Assembly (NCBI RefSeq): GCF_022664395.1
Contig: NZ_JAKRET010000010.1
Location: 62,001-126,000, forward strand
DNA: 64,000 nt
Source: Sphingomonas lacusdianchii
GTDB taxonomy: Bacteria > Pseudomonadota > Alphaproteobacteria > Sphingomonadales > Sphingomonadaceae
Reading direction: 5' to 3'
Made by a program: the position numbers and the translations under genes. The notes below the pieces were generated by a model. The model worked only from the letters and a program-made list of their open reading frames with translations, was not told where the DNA came from and did no database searches. Of the stretch, positions 12,606-21,427 are shown in pieces. The first letter of the stretch is position 1. Every line of letters starts with the position of its first letter.

Positions 12606-13832
12606 CTATATCTGCACCAGATTATTCAGGTTGATGATCGGCAGCAGGATCGCCAGCACCATCATCAGCACCAGCCCGCCCATCAGCAGCAGCACCATCG
12701 GTTCGACCAGCGCGACCAGGGTCGCGACCAGCGCGTCGAGTTCGCGCTCCAGTTCGCCCGACGCGCGATCGAGCGCGGGGGCCAGCCGCCCCGACGTCTC
12801 GCCCGAGGCGACGATCGCGACCAGCATCGACGGAAAGATTTCCGCCTCCGCCATCGCGGCGCGCAGGCTCAACCCCTCGCGGACCCGCGCCGCGACGGTC
12901 AGTGCCTTGTCGCGCACGAAGCGGTTGGGCGTGACCGCGGCGGCGGCGTGGAGCGCCTCGACCAGCGGTACCGCGCTGCCGACCAGCGTCGCGAGGCTGC
13001 CGGCGAAGCGCGCGGCATTATGCTGGCGGCTGAAGCGGCGGAACGGTCGCCGCGTCGCGAAACGCTTGTCGAGCGCCAGCCGGTTGCCCGGCACCTTCAG
13101 CCAGCGCGCGCCGACGAGGAACAGTATCAGTGCCGCGACCGCGACATATAGCCCGTAATTCTGGATGAAGGCCGACAGGGCGATCAGCGCGCGGGTCAGG
13201 AACGGCAACTCCGCCCCGCGCGACACAAATACGCGGACGATGTCGGGCACGACATAGACCATCAGCAGCACCATCATGCCGAAGCTGACCGTCGCCAGCA
13301 GCGCCGGATAGAGCAGCGCCAGCTGCATCTTCTGGCCATTGGCCTGCCGTGTCTCGACGAAATTGGCGAGGTGGTTGAGCACATCGGGCAGCCGCCCCGA
13401 CTGTTCGCCCGCGGCGACCGAGGCGCGGTAGAATTCTGGGAATGCCTTTGGGTGCCGCCCCAGCCCCTGCGCGAAGCTGCGCCCGTCGAGGATCGCGGCG
13501 CGCACGTCGAGCAGCAGCGCGTTGACCGCCGCATTGTCGGCCTGTCCCGCGACGATGCGCAGCGACTCTTCGATCGAGATGTCCGATCCGACCAAGGTCG
13601 CGATCTGGCGGGTGAGCGTCGCCAGCGCCTTGGCCGACACGCCGCGCCGGAACAGGCGGGGAAGCTGGATGCTGCCGAGTTTCGGGCCCTTCTCGGCAGC
13701 CTCCTCGACCGACAGCGGGAGTTCGCCGCGTTCGCGCAGCATCGCGCGGGCGGCGGCGGGGCTGGACGCCTCGATCACGCCCTTGACGGTGGCGCCGGTG
13801 CGAGATGCGGCGCGGTAGGTGTAGGCGGTCAC
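12606..13832 (-). CDS. gspF: Type II secretion inner-membrane platform protein GspF
   Basis: A 408-residue polytopic protein of the T2SS assembly platform, which contacts the ATPase GspE and the pseudopilus. Two homologous T2SSF domains (about residues 70-195 and 272-395) and three membrane segments are visible, including LLYPALLATVSFGMMVLLMVYVVPDI and the C-terminal MVLLLMGGLVLMMVLAILLPIINLN. The N-terminus MTAYTYRAASRTGATVKGVIEA is typical. It follows gspE on the same strand, after a 160-base gap occupied by a palindromic repeat. Confidence 0.96.
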   Translation of the reverse strand: MTAYTYRAASRTGATVKGVIEASSPAAARAMLRERGELPLSVEEAAEKGPKLGSIQLPRLFRRGVSAKALATLTRQIATLVGSDISIEESLRIVAGQADNAAVNALLLDVRAAILDGRSFAQGLGRHPKAFPEFYRASVAAGEQSGRLPDVLNHLANFVETRQANGQKMQLALLYPALLATVSFGMMVLLMVYVVPDIVRVFVSRGAELPFLTRALIALSAFIQNYGLYVAVAALILFLVGARWLKVPGNRLALDKRFATRRPFRRFSRQHNAARFAGSLATLVGSAVPLVEALHAAAAVTPNRFVRDKALTVAARVREGLSLRAAMAEAEIFPSMLVAIVASGETSGRLAPALDRASGELERELDALVATLVALVEPMVLLLMGGLVLMMVLAILLPIINLNNLVQI

Positions 13833-13853
13833 CTACCTACCCCCGTCAAAACT

Positions 13854-13972
13854 CCGTTCGGTTCGAGCAGCTTCGAGCTTGTCGAGAAGCGTCCGTCGAG
13901 AACTCCCGCCCAGCGGAACCCCGTTCTCGATACGCGCTCTCGACGCGCTCGATCGCTACTCGAACCAAACGG
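13854..13972. repeat. Palindromic element family B, copy 2, between gspE and gspF
   Basis: About 119 bp with inverted ends CCGTTCGGTTCGAGCAG and CTACTCGAACCAAACGG and several TCGAG-rich inverted segments. It interrupts the otherwise tight gspLMEF operon and would form a long hairpin in the mRNA, which could reduce gspF expression relative to gspE (inference). Confidence 0.8.
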
Positions 13973-13995
13973 TAGGGAGTTGGGAGGGGAATTTG

Positions 13996-15477
13996 TCACC
14001 CCTCCTCCCGCACGACCCGCGCGACCTCCTCGACGGTGGTCACCCCGGCCTTCACCTTCGCCACGCCGTCATCGAGCAACGCCGGATTGTCGACCCGCGC
14101 CGCGCGCTCCAGTTCGGCCTCGGCGACGCCATTGTGGATCATCGCCTGCAACCGGTCGTCGACTGCCACGACTTCGTACAGCCCGGCGCGCCCGCGATAG
14201 CCCTCATGATGGCACGCCTCGCATCCGCCCTTGCGCCACAATTTCTTGCCCGGCTTGATCGCCCCGCCCAGCAGCGCGCTGTCGGCGTCGGTCGCGCGGT
14301 CCTGCCAGCGGCAATGGATACACAACCGCCGCACCAGCCGCTGCGCGACCAGCCCGACCAGCATCGGCGCCAGCAGATAGCGTTCGACCCCCATGTCGAT
14401 CAGCCGCGTGACCGATCCGATCGCAGTGTTGGTGTGCAGCGTCGACAGCACGAAATGGCCGGTCATCGACGATCGCACCGCCGTCTGCGCGGTTTCCTGA
14501 TCGCGGATTTCGCCGACCATGATGACGTCGGGGTCCTGCCGCAGGATCGCGCGCAGTCCCCGCGCGAAGGTCATGTCGGTACGCGGATTGACCTGCGTCT
14601 GGGCGATGCCGGCCAGTTCATATTCGATCGGGTCCTCGACCGTCATCACGTTGCGGCGGCGATCGTTCAGCCGGGTCAGCGCGGTATAGAGCGTCGTCGT
14701 CTTGCCCGAGCCGGTCGGCCCGGTGACCAGCAGCAGCCCGTGTGGCCGTTCGAGCAACCGGCCAAACACCGTTTCGTCGCGCTCCGACATGCCGAGACCG
14801 GCGAGGTCGAGCATCATGCCCCCGCGTTCAAGCAGACGCAGCACCACCCGTTCGCCATGCTGGGTCGGCATGGTCGACACGCGGGCGTCGACGTCGTGGC
14901 CGCCGATGCGCAGCGTGACGCGGCCGTCCTGCGGGGTGCGGCGCTCGGCGATGTCGAGCTTCGCCATGACCTTGATCCGGCTGACGAGCAACGGGGCGAG
15001 CGCGCGCGGCGGCTCGACGATGTCGCGCAGCACGCCGTCGATGCGGAAGCGGACGACGAGGCGCTTTTCCTGCGTCTCGACATGGACGTCGGACGCGCCT
15101 TCCTTGATCGCTTCCAGCAACAGCGCGTTGATGAGGCGAATGACCGGCGAATCGTCGCGCGCGTCGAGCAGATCGTCGACCGCCGCCGCGCTGTCGGCCA
15201 GCGCCGCCAGATCGGTCTCGGCCAGTTCGATGTCCGCAGCGGTGGTGGCGCTGCCGCCATAGCTCGCCTGCAACGCCGCATCGAAGGCCGCATCGTCGAG
15301 CGCCACGAATGGGATGCCCGGCGCGACCCGCTGCACCTCGAGCATCGCATCCAGCGTCGCATCGCCGCGATGGACGCATTCCATGCCCTGCGCGCCCAGC
15401 CGGATCAGCACGCCGCCCTTGCGCGCATAGCCATAGGGCAGCCGGACCGGTTCGGCATGGAGCAGCGTGTCGGTCAT
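13996..15477 (-). CDS. gspE: Type II secretion ATPase GspE
   Basis: A 493-residue cytoplasmic hexameric ATPase that drives pseudopilus assembly. Visible are Walker A GPTGSGKTTT (about residues 253-262), the Asp box, Walker B with IMVGEIRD, the His box STLHTN, and a tetracysteine zinc site (CIHC ... CEACHHEGYRGRAGLYE). The start at MTDTLLHAEP overlaps the gspM stop by four bases (ATGA); the open frame continues 144 codons upstream but that part is out-of-frame gspM sequence. Confidence 0.96.
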   Translation of the reverse strand: MTDTLLHAEPVRLPYGYARKGGVLIRLGAQGMECVHRGDATLDAMLEVQRVAPGIPFVALDDAAFDAALQASYGGSATTAADIELAETDLAALADSAAAVDDLLDARDDSPVIRLINALLLEAIKEGASDVHVETQEKRLVVRFRIDGVLRDIVEPPRALAPLLVSRIKVMAKLDIAERRTPQDGRVTLRIGGHDVDARVSTMPTQHGERVVLRLLERGGMMLDLAGLGMSERDETVFGRLLERPHGLLLVTGPTGSGKTTTLYTALTRLNDRRRNVMTVEDPIEYELAGIAQTQVNPRTDMTFARGLRAILRQDPDVIMVGEIRDQETAQTAVRSSMTGHFVLSTLHTNTAIGSVTRLIDMGVERYLLAPMLVGLVAQRLVRRLCIHCRWQDRATDADSALLGGAIKPGKKLWRKGGCEACHHEGYRGRAGLYEVVAVDDRLQAMIHNGVAEAELERAARVDNPALLDDGVAKVKAGVTTVEEVARVVREEG

Positions 15478-15968
15478 GGCTGGAACTCCACCGTCGCGTT
15501 GACCCGGCCCGATGTCGACCCGCGCTGCATCGTGACCCGCCGCACGTTGATCTTGCTGGTCGATGCGACCGAACTCAGCCACGTCACCACCGCCGGATAG
15601 GGCGCGTCGGTCAGCGTCGCGGTGATGCCACCACCGGCTTCGGCAAGGGTCGGTTGCAGCCCGGCGGTCGCGGCGGCCGACGCGATCACGCTTTGCGGCG
15701 GTCCGGCGGCGGTCATCTGCGGCGCGGACTCCAGCCGTCCGGCGGCGCGCACCCGCGCCATCAGCGTCTCGGCCTGACGGATATCGGCACGCGCCTGCGA
15801 CCGTGCCGCCTGTACCGGCTTGACCACGCCATAGACCAGCACGATTCCAGCGAGCAGCACCGTCAGCGTTCCGACCAGCACCCGCTCGCGCGTGGTCAGC
15901 CCCTGCCACCAGCCATCGAACCGGGCCAGTGCCGCTTCGATGCGGGCGCTCCTGCGTACGACGATCAT
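15474..15968 (-). CDS. gspM: Type II secretion protein GspM
   Basis: A 164-residue bitopic inner-membrane protein: a short basic cytoplasmic tail, one membrane segment (RVLVGTLTVLLAGIVLVYGVV, about 28-48) and a periplasmic ferredoxin-like domain (about 75-164). It partners GspL. The start at MIVVRRSARI overlaps the gspL stop (ATGA), and its end overlaps gspE. Confidence 0.9.
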   Translation of the reverse strand: MIVVRRSARIEAALARFDGWWQGLTTRERVLVGTLTVLLAGIVLVYGVVKPVQAARSQARADIRQAETLMARVRAAGRLESAPQMTAAGPPQSVIASAAATAGLQPTLAEAGGGITATLTDAPYPAVVTWLSSVASTSKINVRRVTMQRGSTSGRVNATVEFQP

Positions 15969-17092
15969 GCCCCGCGCGCCACGATGCGCAGTGCCCCGCC
16001 CGGCTGGGCGCTCACCTGTGCCGCGACCCCCGCTGCCGACAATGCAGCGCGCAGCCGGTCGGCCATGCCGGTTTCGGGCGACTGGCAATCGAGGGTCAGT
16101 GCGTTTCCTTCGAAATCCATGCGGTTGACCACCAATGCCGGTCCGATAGGCGACAGCGCCCCGGCAACGCGCGACAGCAGCGGCACGAACCGGTTGCTGC
16201 CGGTCGGGCGCGGCAGCAGGTCGGCGACGCGGACCATGAAATCATCGCCGCCGGTCGGCACCGACGGCGCGGTCGTCGCGACCAGTTGCTGAAGCGCCGC
16301 CTGCCGCCGCGCGGCGATCCGCTCCAGCATCAGCGTATCGGCGATGGCGATGACGCCATGCGCCAGCGCCGCCGCGCCGAGGATCATCGCCACCTTGCGC
16401 GTCGTGCTCGGCCATGCCGTGCGGCGGCGGGCATAGGCGCCCTGTCGCAGATCAATCGGCGCCGCGGCGATGCGTTCAGCAAGCGGGGCGGGCGGGAAAG
16501 CGGCGCCATCGCCCGCCATCGCCTCCGGCAGCGGCTCGCCGAGCGCCTGCACCACCGGTCGCCCTGCCGCCTCCCATGCCGCGGCCAGCATCGGCAGCGG
16601 AATGGCGAAGCCGGTGCCATCGGCGGCGCGGACCAGCGCCCGGCCGCCGGTCACCTCGACGCTCCATCCCTCGACCGGTGCCGGCAGGGTCAGCGCATCG
16701 GGCACGAACGCCGCCGCGCCGATCCCGGCGCCTTCGGCGATCGCCACCCATTCGGCCATGACATTGTGCCGCACCACCGCGACCAGATAGCGCCGGTCGC
16801 CGATCGCGTCGCCCAGCGCCAGATGGACAGCATCGATCGGATCGGCGATCCGGTCCTCGACCGCGAAGGGCAACGCCGCCAGCCGCTTGGCCCGGTTGGG
16901 CAGCGGCAGGTCGACCGGAAGCAAAAGGACCGATTCGGACGGCACGAGCAAGGTTGTTGCGGGGACCGTGCCATCGACTAAGATGGCGGCGCCGCCCGCG
17001 ACAGCCCACACGCCGGCGGCCGGACCGGCGGGGGCGGGTTCGATTGTCACAATGGCTTCATCGTGTGGACGCATTGGGGCGTGGATGCGCAT
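15965..17092 (-). CDS. gspL: Type II secretion protein GspL
   Basis: A 375-residue GspL with an N-terminal actin-like cytoplasmic domain (about residues 20-210, beginning WAVAGGAAILVDG), one membrane segment near 250-270 (KVAMILGAAALAHGVIAIAD) and a periplasmic domain. It links the ATPase GspE to the platform. The start is at the ATG of the palindrome ATGCGCAT shared with divergent gspG and is preceded by GGAATAAG; an ATG at 17074 is possible but lacks such a site. First gene of the leftward gspL-M-E-(repeat)-F operon. Confidence 0.9.
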   Translation of the reverse strand: MRIHAPMRPHDEAIVTIEPAPAGPAAGVWAVAGGAAILVDGTVPATTLLVPSESVLLLPVDLPLPNRAKRLAALPFAVEDRIADPIDAVHLALGDAIGDRRYLVAVVRHNVMAEWVAIAEGAGIGAAAFVPDALTLPAPVEGWSVEVTGGRALVRAADGTGFAIPLPMLAAAWEAAGRPVVQALGEPLPEAMAGDGAAFPPAPLAERIAAAPIDLRQGAYARRRTAWPSTTRKVAMILGAAALAHGVIAIADTLMLERIAARRQAALQQLVATTAPSVPTGGDDFMVRVADLLPRPTGSNRFVPLLSRVAGALSPIGPALVVNRMDFEGNALTLDCQSPETGMADRLRAALSAAGVAAQVSAQPGGALRIVARGA

Positions 17093-17570
17093 CTTATTCC
17101 GAAAGTTTCGTGACACCTTGGCCGCGAACCCCGCCGCCCGCAAGGTTTCTGTCCCAACCCAAGAGGCGGGGCTGACATTGGTCGAAATGATCGTCGTGCT
17201 GGCGATCATCGCGCTGGTCGCGGCGCTGATCGTGCCGAACGTCATCAACCGCCCCGATCAGGCGCGGGTGACGACCGCCGGCACCGACATCAAATCGATC
17301 TCCGCCGCGCTGAAAATGTACCGACTGGACAATGGCGACTACCCGACGACGACGCAGGGACTGAAGGCGCTGGTCGAGAAACCGACCCAGCCGCCGGTGC
17401 CGGGCGCCTATCCGCCCGATGGCTATCTGTCCCAGATGCCGCAGGACCCTTGGGGCAATCCCTATGTCTACGAATCGACCGGCGGGCGCTTTGCGATCAA
17501 GTCGCTCGGCAAGGACGGCAAGCCCGGCGGCGAGGGGCTCGACGCCGATATCGACGGAACGACCCGCTGA
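17085..17570 (+). CDS. gspG: Major pseudopilin GspG
   Basis: A 161-residue major pseudopilin of the T2SS. A basic leader (MRILFRKFRDTLAANPAARK...QEAG) precedes the processing site G/LTLVEMIVVLAIIALVAALIVP, with Glu at +5 as required for prepilin peptidase substrates. The C-terminal part has the GspG pattern GDYPTTTQGLKALVEKP and DPWGNPYVYES, a calcium-binding loop. The start lies within the same 8-bp palindrome as the gspL start on the other strand. It begins the gspGHICD operon. Confidence 0.95.
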   Translation: MRILFRKFRDTLAANPAARKVSVPTQEAGLTLVEMIVVLAIIALVAALIVPNVINRPDQARVTTAGTDIKSISAALKMYRLDNGDYPTTTQGLKALVEKPTQPPVPGAYPPDGYLSQMPQDPWGNPYVYESTGGRFAIKSLGKDGKPGGEGLDADIDGTTR

Positions 17571-18037
17571 CCCTGCCCCGCCGCCCGGTTCGCGATGCCG
17601 AACGGGGCATGACCCTGATCGAGATGCTGATCGTCCTCGCCATCATCGGCGTGGCGGCGGGCGCGGTCAGCCTCGGCATCGGTGCCGCGACCCGCGCGCC
17701 CAATGTCGAGGCAGAGGCGCGGCGCTTCGCCGTGCGGCTGCAGGCGGCGGCGGACGACGCGATGCTCGGCGACCAGCTGATCGCGCTGACCACCGAAACC
17801 CATGGCTATGGCTTTGCGCGGGTGGGCGCCAAGGGGCTGATCCCGCAGACCGAGGGGCCACTGGCGTTCCACACCCTGCCCGGCGGGATGGTGATGACGC
17901 TCGACACGCCGCCGCCGGTGATCCTCGGCGTCGACGGCACCGGACAAGCGCTGGGCGCGACGATCAGCGGCGGGGATCAGACATGGCGGGTGCGCTATGA
18001 CGGCATTACCGCGCGCGCGACAAAGGTGACGCAATGA
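17567..18037 (+). CDS. gspH: Minor pseudopilin GspH
   Basis: A minor pseudopilin with the processing signal RDAERG/MTLIEMLIVLAIIGVAAGAVSLGIG, and about 145 mature residues. No ATG, GTG or TTG lies between the gspG stop and the cleavage site, so the leader probably starts at a CTG (17567 or 17573), overlapping the gspG stop. Starting at the ATG at 17609 would remove the leader and prevent processing; an ATG at 17450 lies deep inside gspG. The CTG start is an inference. The end overlaps gspI by ATGA. Confidence 0.8.
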   Translation: MTLPRRPVRDAERGMTLIEMLIVLAIIGVAAGAVSLGIGAATRAPNVEAEARRFAVRLQAAADDAMLGDQLIALTTETHGYGFARVGAKGLIPQTEGPLAFHTLPGGMVMTLDTPPPVILGVDGTGQALGATISGGDQTWRVRYDGITARATKVTQ

Positions 18038-18534
18038 AAATCCTCCCCATTACATGGGGAGGGGGACCAGCCATAGGCTGGTGGAGGGGCGTCGCCGCAA
18101 GCGCTGCCGTTGCATTGCGCCGCTCTCCCCCTCCACCATCCGCTACGCGGACGGTCCCCCTCCCCGCAGGCGGGGAGGATCTAAATGAAGCCGGCTTTTC
18201 TTTGATCGAGGCGATGGTGGCGCTGGCGGTATTGGCGATCGCCACGGTAGGGCTGATCGGCGCGGTCGAGCAGCATATCGATTCGACCCGCGGCGTCGAA
18301 CGCCGCGCGATCGCGATGTGGGTGGCCGAAAACCGGCTCGCCGATTTGGAAGTGGGGACGCCGGAAGCGAATGCGGAGTTGGTCGACATGCTGGGACGGC
18401 AATGGAGCGTGGCGGTGAGCCGGACCGCGACCAGCGATCCCGCGCTCGACCGGGTGACGATCAGCGTCGCCCCGGCGGGGGAGGCCGCGCCCATGGCCCG
18501 GCTCGACGGCTTTCTGCGCAAGGACGCGGCATGA
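18034..18534 (+). CDS. gspI: Minor pseudopilin GspI with a repeat-derived leader extension
   Basis: A minor pseudopilin with processing motif NEAG/FSLIEAMVALAVLAIATVGLIGAVE and a mature part of about 112 residues, typical of GspI. The ATG overlaps the gspH stop (ATGA). Between the initiator Met and the expected leader residues NEAG lie 49 extra codons encoded by a palindromic GC-rich repeat (18040-18180) that happens to be open in this frame. Removing exactly 147 bases would restore a normal short leader MNEAG/F. Whether the long leader is translated, and still processed, is unknown. No alternative ATG, GTG or TTG start lies between the repeat and the cleavage site. Confidence 0.85.
   Translation: MKILPITWGGGPAIGWWRGVAASAAVALRRSPPPPSATRTVPLPAGGEDLNEAGFSLIEAMVALAVLAIATVGLIGAVEQHIDSTRGVERRAIAMWVAENRLADLEVGTPEANAELVDMLGRQWSVAVSRTATSDPALDRVTISVAPAGEAAPMARLDGFLRKDAA
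18040..18180. repeat. Palindromic repeat inserted in the 5' end of gspI
   Basis: A 141-bp element with inverted ends ATCCTCCCC and GGGGAGGAT, and internal inverted pairs (GGGGGACCAGCC / GGACGGTCCCCC-like). It is flanked by the direct repeat AATGAA (18033-18038 and 18184-18189), which could be a target duplication or chance. It belongs to a class of repeats normally seen between genes in sphingomonads and is related in style to the hairpins at 3031-3386. Confidence 0.8.
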
Positions 18535-19316
18535 TCGTCGTCGAACGGCTCCGCTGGCGCGAACGCTGGGTCGACTGGCTCGCCGCCGCCGCGATCGTCT
18601 CGGTCGCCTTCGCGCTTGCCGGCCTCGTCTGGCGCATCGCCGGCCATGCCGGGACCGGTGCGATCACCGTGCCGAGCGAGGCACGCACCCGCGCGGTCAC
18701 CGTCGATACTGGCCCGGCGGTCGCGTGGCAGCCTTTCGGCAGCCCGACCGCCGCCGACGCCACCAGCCCGACCGCCATTCAGGCGGTGTTGAAGGGCGTG
18801 GTCTTCGCCCGCCCCGCCGAATTGTCGGTCGCGTTCGTGTCGATCGGCAACGAACCGGCCAAGCCGTTCAAGCCCGGCGACGCGCTGGCCGGCGCGCAGG
18901 TGACCGAAATCCGCCGCGACCGCATCATCCTGAACAATGGCGGGCGGCTAGAATATCTCGCCTTCCCCGACCCGTTCGGACAGGCGACGCCGACGCCGGG
19001 TCAGCCCGCCCCGGCGCCGGCCGCGAATTTCACCGTCCCGGCCCCTGCCGCCCCCGCCGCCGCCCCGCCGCCGCCCAGCGCGCAGACGGTGCTGTCGCGG
19101 CTGAACGCCACGCCCGTCGCGGGCGGCTATGCGATCGGCGCCAATCCCCCGCCCGGCATGCGCGCGGGCGATGTCATCCAGTCGGTCAACGGCGCCGCGC
19201 TGACCGACCAGTCGGCGGTCAATGCCGCCATCGCCAGCGCCGCCGCATCGGGGCAGGCACAAGTCACCATCCTTCGCGACGGTAAGCCGACCACCGTCTC
19301 CATTCCCATCCGTTAG
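18531..19316 (+). CDS. gspC: Type II secretion protein GspC
   Basis: A 261-residue inner-membrane protein that links the platform to the secretin. Visible are a membrane segment (about residues 18-38), a periplasmic homology-region domain (about 60-140, with VFARPAELSVAFVSIGN), a proline/alanine-rich linker, and a C-terminal PDZ domain (about 180-261; NPPPGMRAGDVIQSVNGAALTD). The start ATG overlaps the gspI stop (ATGA). Confidence 0.93.
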   Translation: MIVVERLRWRERWVDWLAAAAIVSVAFALAGLVWRIAGHAGTGAITVPSEARTRAVTVDTGPAVAWQPFGSPTAADATSPTAIQAVLKGVVFARPAELSVAFVSIGNEPAKPFKPGDALAGAQVTEIRRDRIILNNGGRLEYLAFPDPFGQATPTPGQPAPAPAANFTVPAPAAPAAAPPPPSAQTVLSRLNATPVAGGYAIGANPPPGMRAGDVIQSVNGAALTDQSAVNAAIASAAASGQAQVTILRDGKPTTVSIPIR

Positions 19317-19326
19317 GGCAACTCCC

Positions 19327-21375
19327 GTGCGCCATCGCTTCGTTTCCGCGTTCCTGTCCGTCACGCTCGCCGCGACCAGCCTGTCGCCGGTCGCGGCCCA
19401 GACGCAGCCTGCCGACATCGTCGTCAACATGCGCGGCGTCGAGATCGCCGACGTCGCCGATCAGATCAGCCGCATCACCGGCCGCACGCTGATCCTCGAC
19501 CCGACGGTCAAGGGGCAGGTGACGGTCACCTCCGCCGAACCGCTGTCGCCGGCGGGGGTGTGGGAACTCTTCCAGTCGGTGCTGCGCGCCAACGGCTTCG
19601 CGGCGGTCCGATCGGGCTCGGCATGGCGAATCATTCCGCAGGCCAATGCGGTGCGCGACGGCGGGGTGCGCGCGCGTGGCGTCGGCGGGCAGGAACTGAC
19701 CACGCGCATGGTGCGGCTGTCGAACGTGCCCTCGGCCGATGCCGCGCGGATCGTCCGCCCGCTGGTCGCGAGCTTCGGCAGCGTCGAGCCGCTGACCCAG
19801 CCCAATGCGATCGTCGTCACCGACTATGCCGACAATGTCCGCCGGATCGAGGCACTGGCCCGCTCCCTCGACGGTGGCGGCGGATCGACCTTCGCCACCA
19901 TCACGCTCCAGAACGGCAACGCGGCCGATATCGCGACCGCGATGCAGGCGGTGCTCGGCGAAGGCGGCGCGCGGGTGGCGGGTGACGCGCGCAGCAACAC
20001 CATCCTCGTGCGCGGCACCCCGGCCGGCGTCGCCGAGGCGCGGCGCATCGCTCAGTCGCTCGACGCACGCGGCAGCGGCGCGACGCCCTCGACCCGCGTC
20101 TTCCGCCTGAGCTATGCCGACGCCGAAAGCGTGACCGAAGTCCTGCGCGGCATCCTTGGCCAACAGCAATCGGCGTCGAACCCGGTCGCACGCAGTCTTT
20201 CGACCACCAGCCAGCGCAACAATGCCGGCGCGGCGCTGTCGGGCCTGATCGCCAATGGCGGCGCCAGCGCGGCGGGGATCGCCGCGGCGAGCGGCGTCGG
20301 CGCGGGCACCGGTACGGGTGGCAGCATCAGCACCGTCGGCCAGAATCAGTCGACCACCCCGGCACAGGGCTTCACCACCCCCGACATCACCGTCCAGCCC
20401 GCCCCCGACATCAACGCCGTCGTCGTGCGCGGCACCCCCACCGCCATCGCCCAGATCGAACGGCTGATCCCCGACCTCGACGTCCGCCGCCCGCAGGTGC
20501 TGATCGAGGCGGCGATCGCGGAGATTACCGGTCAGGACGCCGAACAGCTGGCCGTACAGATCGGCACGTCGGGCGCGGCGCTGACCCGCGTCGAAGGGGT
20601 GGCGACGTCGTTCGACAATGGTGGCGCGTCGCTCGGCGGAATCCTGCGCGCGCTGGGCGTGCCGGCCGGCAATCTGCTCGGCAGCGGCATCACCGGCAAT
20701 ATCGGCATCGGCAACGATTTCTCGATCCTCGTGCAGGCGCTCAGCCAGTCGACCAAGGCCAATCTGCTGTCGACGCCGCAGATCACCGTGCTCGACAACA
20801 AGCTCGGCGAGTTCGTCGTCGCGCAGGAAGTGCCGTTCGTCACCGGATCGATCCTGACCGGCAACGGCACCGCCAATCCCTATACCACCATCGAGCGCAA
20901 GGACGTCGGCATCACCCTGCGCGTCCTGCCGCGCATCAATGCCGGCGACACGATCCGTCTCGAAGTCAGTCAGGAGGCATCCTCGATCGCCCCGACCCAG
21001 GTCAGTGGCGCCGCCGACATCATCACCAACAAACGTTCGGCCAACACCACCGTCCTTGCCGATAACGGCCAGACGATCGTGCTGGGCGGCCTGACCAGCG
21101 ACGATTACCAGCGCGTCCGCAGCCAGGTGCCGATCCTCGGCGACATTCCGATCGTCGGCGAATTGTTCAAGGGCCGCAACGAGAGCCGGCAGAAGCGCAC
21201 CCTGTTCGTGTTCCTGAAGCCGACGATCCTGCGCGACGGTGCCGACGCAGCCGCCGCCGCGCGCAGCCGCTACGACCGGCTGCGGCAGGAAGAGGTGCTG
21301 CAGGGTGAGAAACGCAGCCTGCTGCTCAACCCGCCCGCACCGCGCCTGACGATGGAAATCGACGGAATTTATTGA
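19327..21375 (+). CDS. gspD: Type II secretion outer-membrane secretin GspD
   Basis: A 682-residue secretin that forms the outer-membrane pore. The GTG start gives a signal peptide (VRHRFVSAFLSVTLAATSLSPVAAQ). N0 to N3 ring domains precede the C-terminal secretin domain (about 410-640: VPFVTGSILTGNG, DVGITLRVLPRINAGDTIRLEVSQEASSI, TVLADNGQTIVLGGLTSD). A glycine/serine-rich insert near 300-345 lies inside the third repeated domain. No pilotin gene is adjacent. It is the last gene of the rightward gsp operon. Confidence 0.96.
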   Translation: MRHRFVSAFLSVTLAATSLSPVAAQTQPADIVVNMRGVEIADVADQISRITGRTLILDPTVKGQVTVTSAEPLSPAGVWELFQSVLRANGFAAVRSGSAWRIIPQANAVRDGGVRARGVGGQELTTRMVRLSNVPSADAARIVRPLVASFGSVEPLTQPNAIVVTDYADNVRRIEALARSLDGGGGSTFATITLQNGNAADIATAMQAVLGEGGARVAGDARSNTILVRGTPAGVAEARRIAQSLDARGSGATPSTRVFRLSYADAESVTEVLRGILGQQQSASNPVARSLSTTSQRNNAGAALSGLIANGGASAAGIAAASGVGAGTGTGGSISTVGQNQSTTPAQGFTTPDITVQPAPDINAVVVRGTPTAIAQIERLIPDLDVRRPQVLIEAAIAEITGQDAEQLAVQIGTSGAALTRVEGVATSFDNGGASLGGILRALGVPAGNLLGSGITGNIGIGNDFSILVQALSQSTKANLLSTPQITVLDNKLGEFVVAQEVPFVTGSILTGNGTANPYTTIERKDVGITLRVLPRINAGDTIRLEVSQEASSIAPTQVSGAADIITNKRSANTTVLADNGQTIVLGGLTSDDYQRVRSQVPILGDIPIVGELFKGRNESRQKRTLFVFLKPTILRDGADAAAAARSRYDRLRQEEVLQGEKRSLLLNPPAPRLTMEIDGIY

Positions 21376-21427
21376 CGGCTTGGCGTTCACCACGGCCGGT
21401 AGGAAGAAACGATCCGCTTCCGCTATT

